Below are positions 5,478 through 5,522 of a DNA stretch of 5,522 nucleotides, piece by piece (position 1 is the stretch's first letter; the number at the start of each line of letters is the position of its first letter). Location: assembly GCA_937889795.1 (NCBI GenBank), contig CALBZH010000850.1, forward strand, positions 1 through 5,522, given 5' to 3'. The notes below the pieces were generated by a model that had not been told where the DNA came from, searched no databases, and saw nothing but the letters and a program-made list of their open reading frames with translations. Source of the stretch: an uncultured Syntrophobacteraceae bacterium. GTDB lineage: Bacteria; Desulfobacterota; Syntrophobacteria; Syntrophobacterales; Syntrophobacteraceae. The position numbers were made by a program, and so were the translations under genes.

Positions 5478-5522
5478 AGATCGGAAGAGCGTCGTGTAGG
5501 GAAAGAGTGTAGATCTCGGTGG
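5478..5522. other. Illumina TruSeq adapter contamination at contig end
   Basis: The final 45 bases begin AGATCGGAAGAGCGTCGTGT and continue exactly as the reverse complement of the Illumina TruSeq universal (P5) adapter, ending at GGTGG. This is untrimmed library sequence, not genome. Real sequence ends at about 5477, and the few bases just before it rest on reads running into adapter and deserve caution. Confidence 0.98.

Overview
The window is a GC-rich bacterial contig fragment with five protein-coding genes. Both ends are artificial: the first gene is cut by the left edge, and the last 45 bases (5478-5522) are Illumina TruSeq adapter rather than genome. This points to a short-read draft or metagenome contig. 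The Cys-rich two-CW type insert in the sensor kinase, the stand-alone receiver and the mix of families fit Desulfobacterota, Nitrospirota or a similar environmental Gram-negative lineage. That placement is inference only; there is no marker gene.

Left block, + strand (3-1957): a membrane sensor histidine kinase, truncated at its N-terminus, is followed 38 bases later by a single-domain CheY-like response regulator. They very probably form one two-component pair. The kinase carries eight cysteines in a segment of about 55 residues that separates the two HAMP helices, so a metal or redox input just under the membrane is a plausible idea.

Right block, - strand (5262 down to 1962): in order of transcription, (i) a secreted VWA-domain protein of 663 aa with an intact MIDAS motif and two C-terminal copies of a roughly 140-residue discoidin-like module; (ii) a single-chain fusion of a minimal nucleotidyltransferase (MNT) and a HEPN domain, two functions that are often separate toxin-antitoxin genes; and (iii) a small carboxymuconolactone decarboxylase-family (AhpD-like) protein whose usual active-site Cys/His positions look substituted. 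The genes are collinear but separated by 128 and 74 bases, so they need not be one operon. The receiver gene and the AhpD-like gene converge with only 4 bases between their stop codons.

Non-coding parts: 3143-3270 holds no gene and only a weak hairpin. The 74-base gap before the AhpD-like gene holds its Shine-Dalgarno site and an 8-bp hairpin with a GNRA-type loop over the MNT-HEPN stop codon. The 215 bases upstream of the VWA gene (5263-5477) hold a strong Shine-Dalgarno site, a possible leader hairpin and a weak outward promoter-like sequence. No rRNA, tRNA, CRISPR array or insertion sequence was seen. The window has no clear new multi-gene system. The most distinctive items are the Cys-rich HAMP insert, the VWA protein with twin modules and the fused MNT-HEPN protein.
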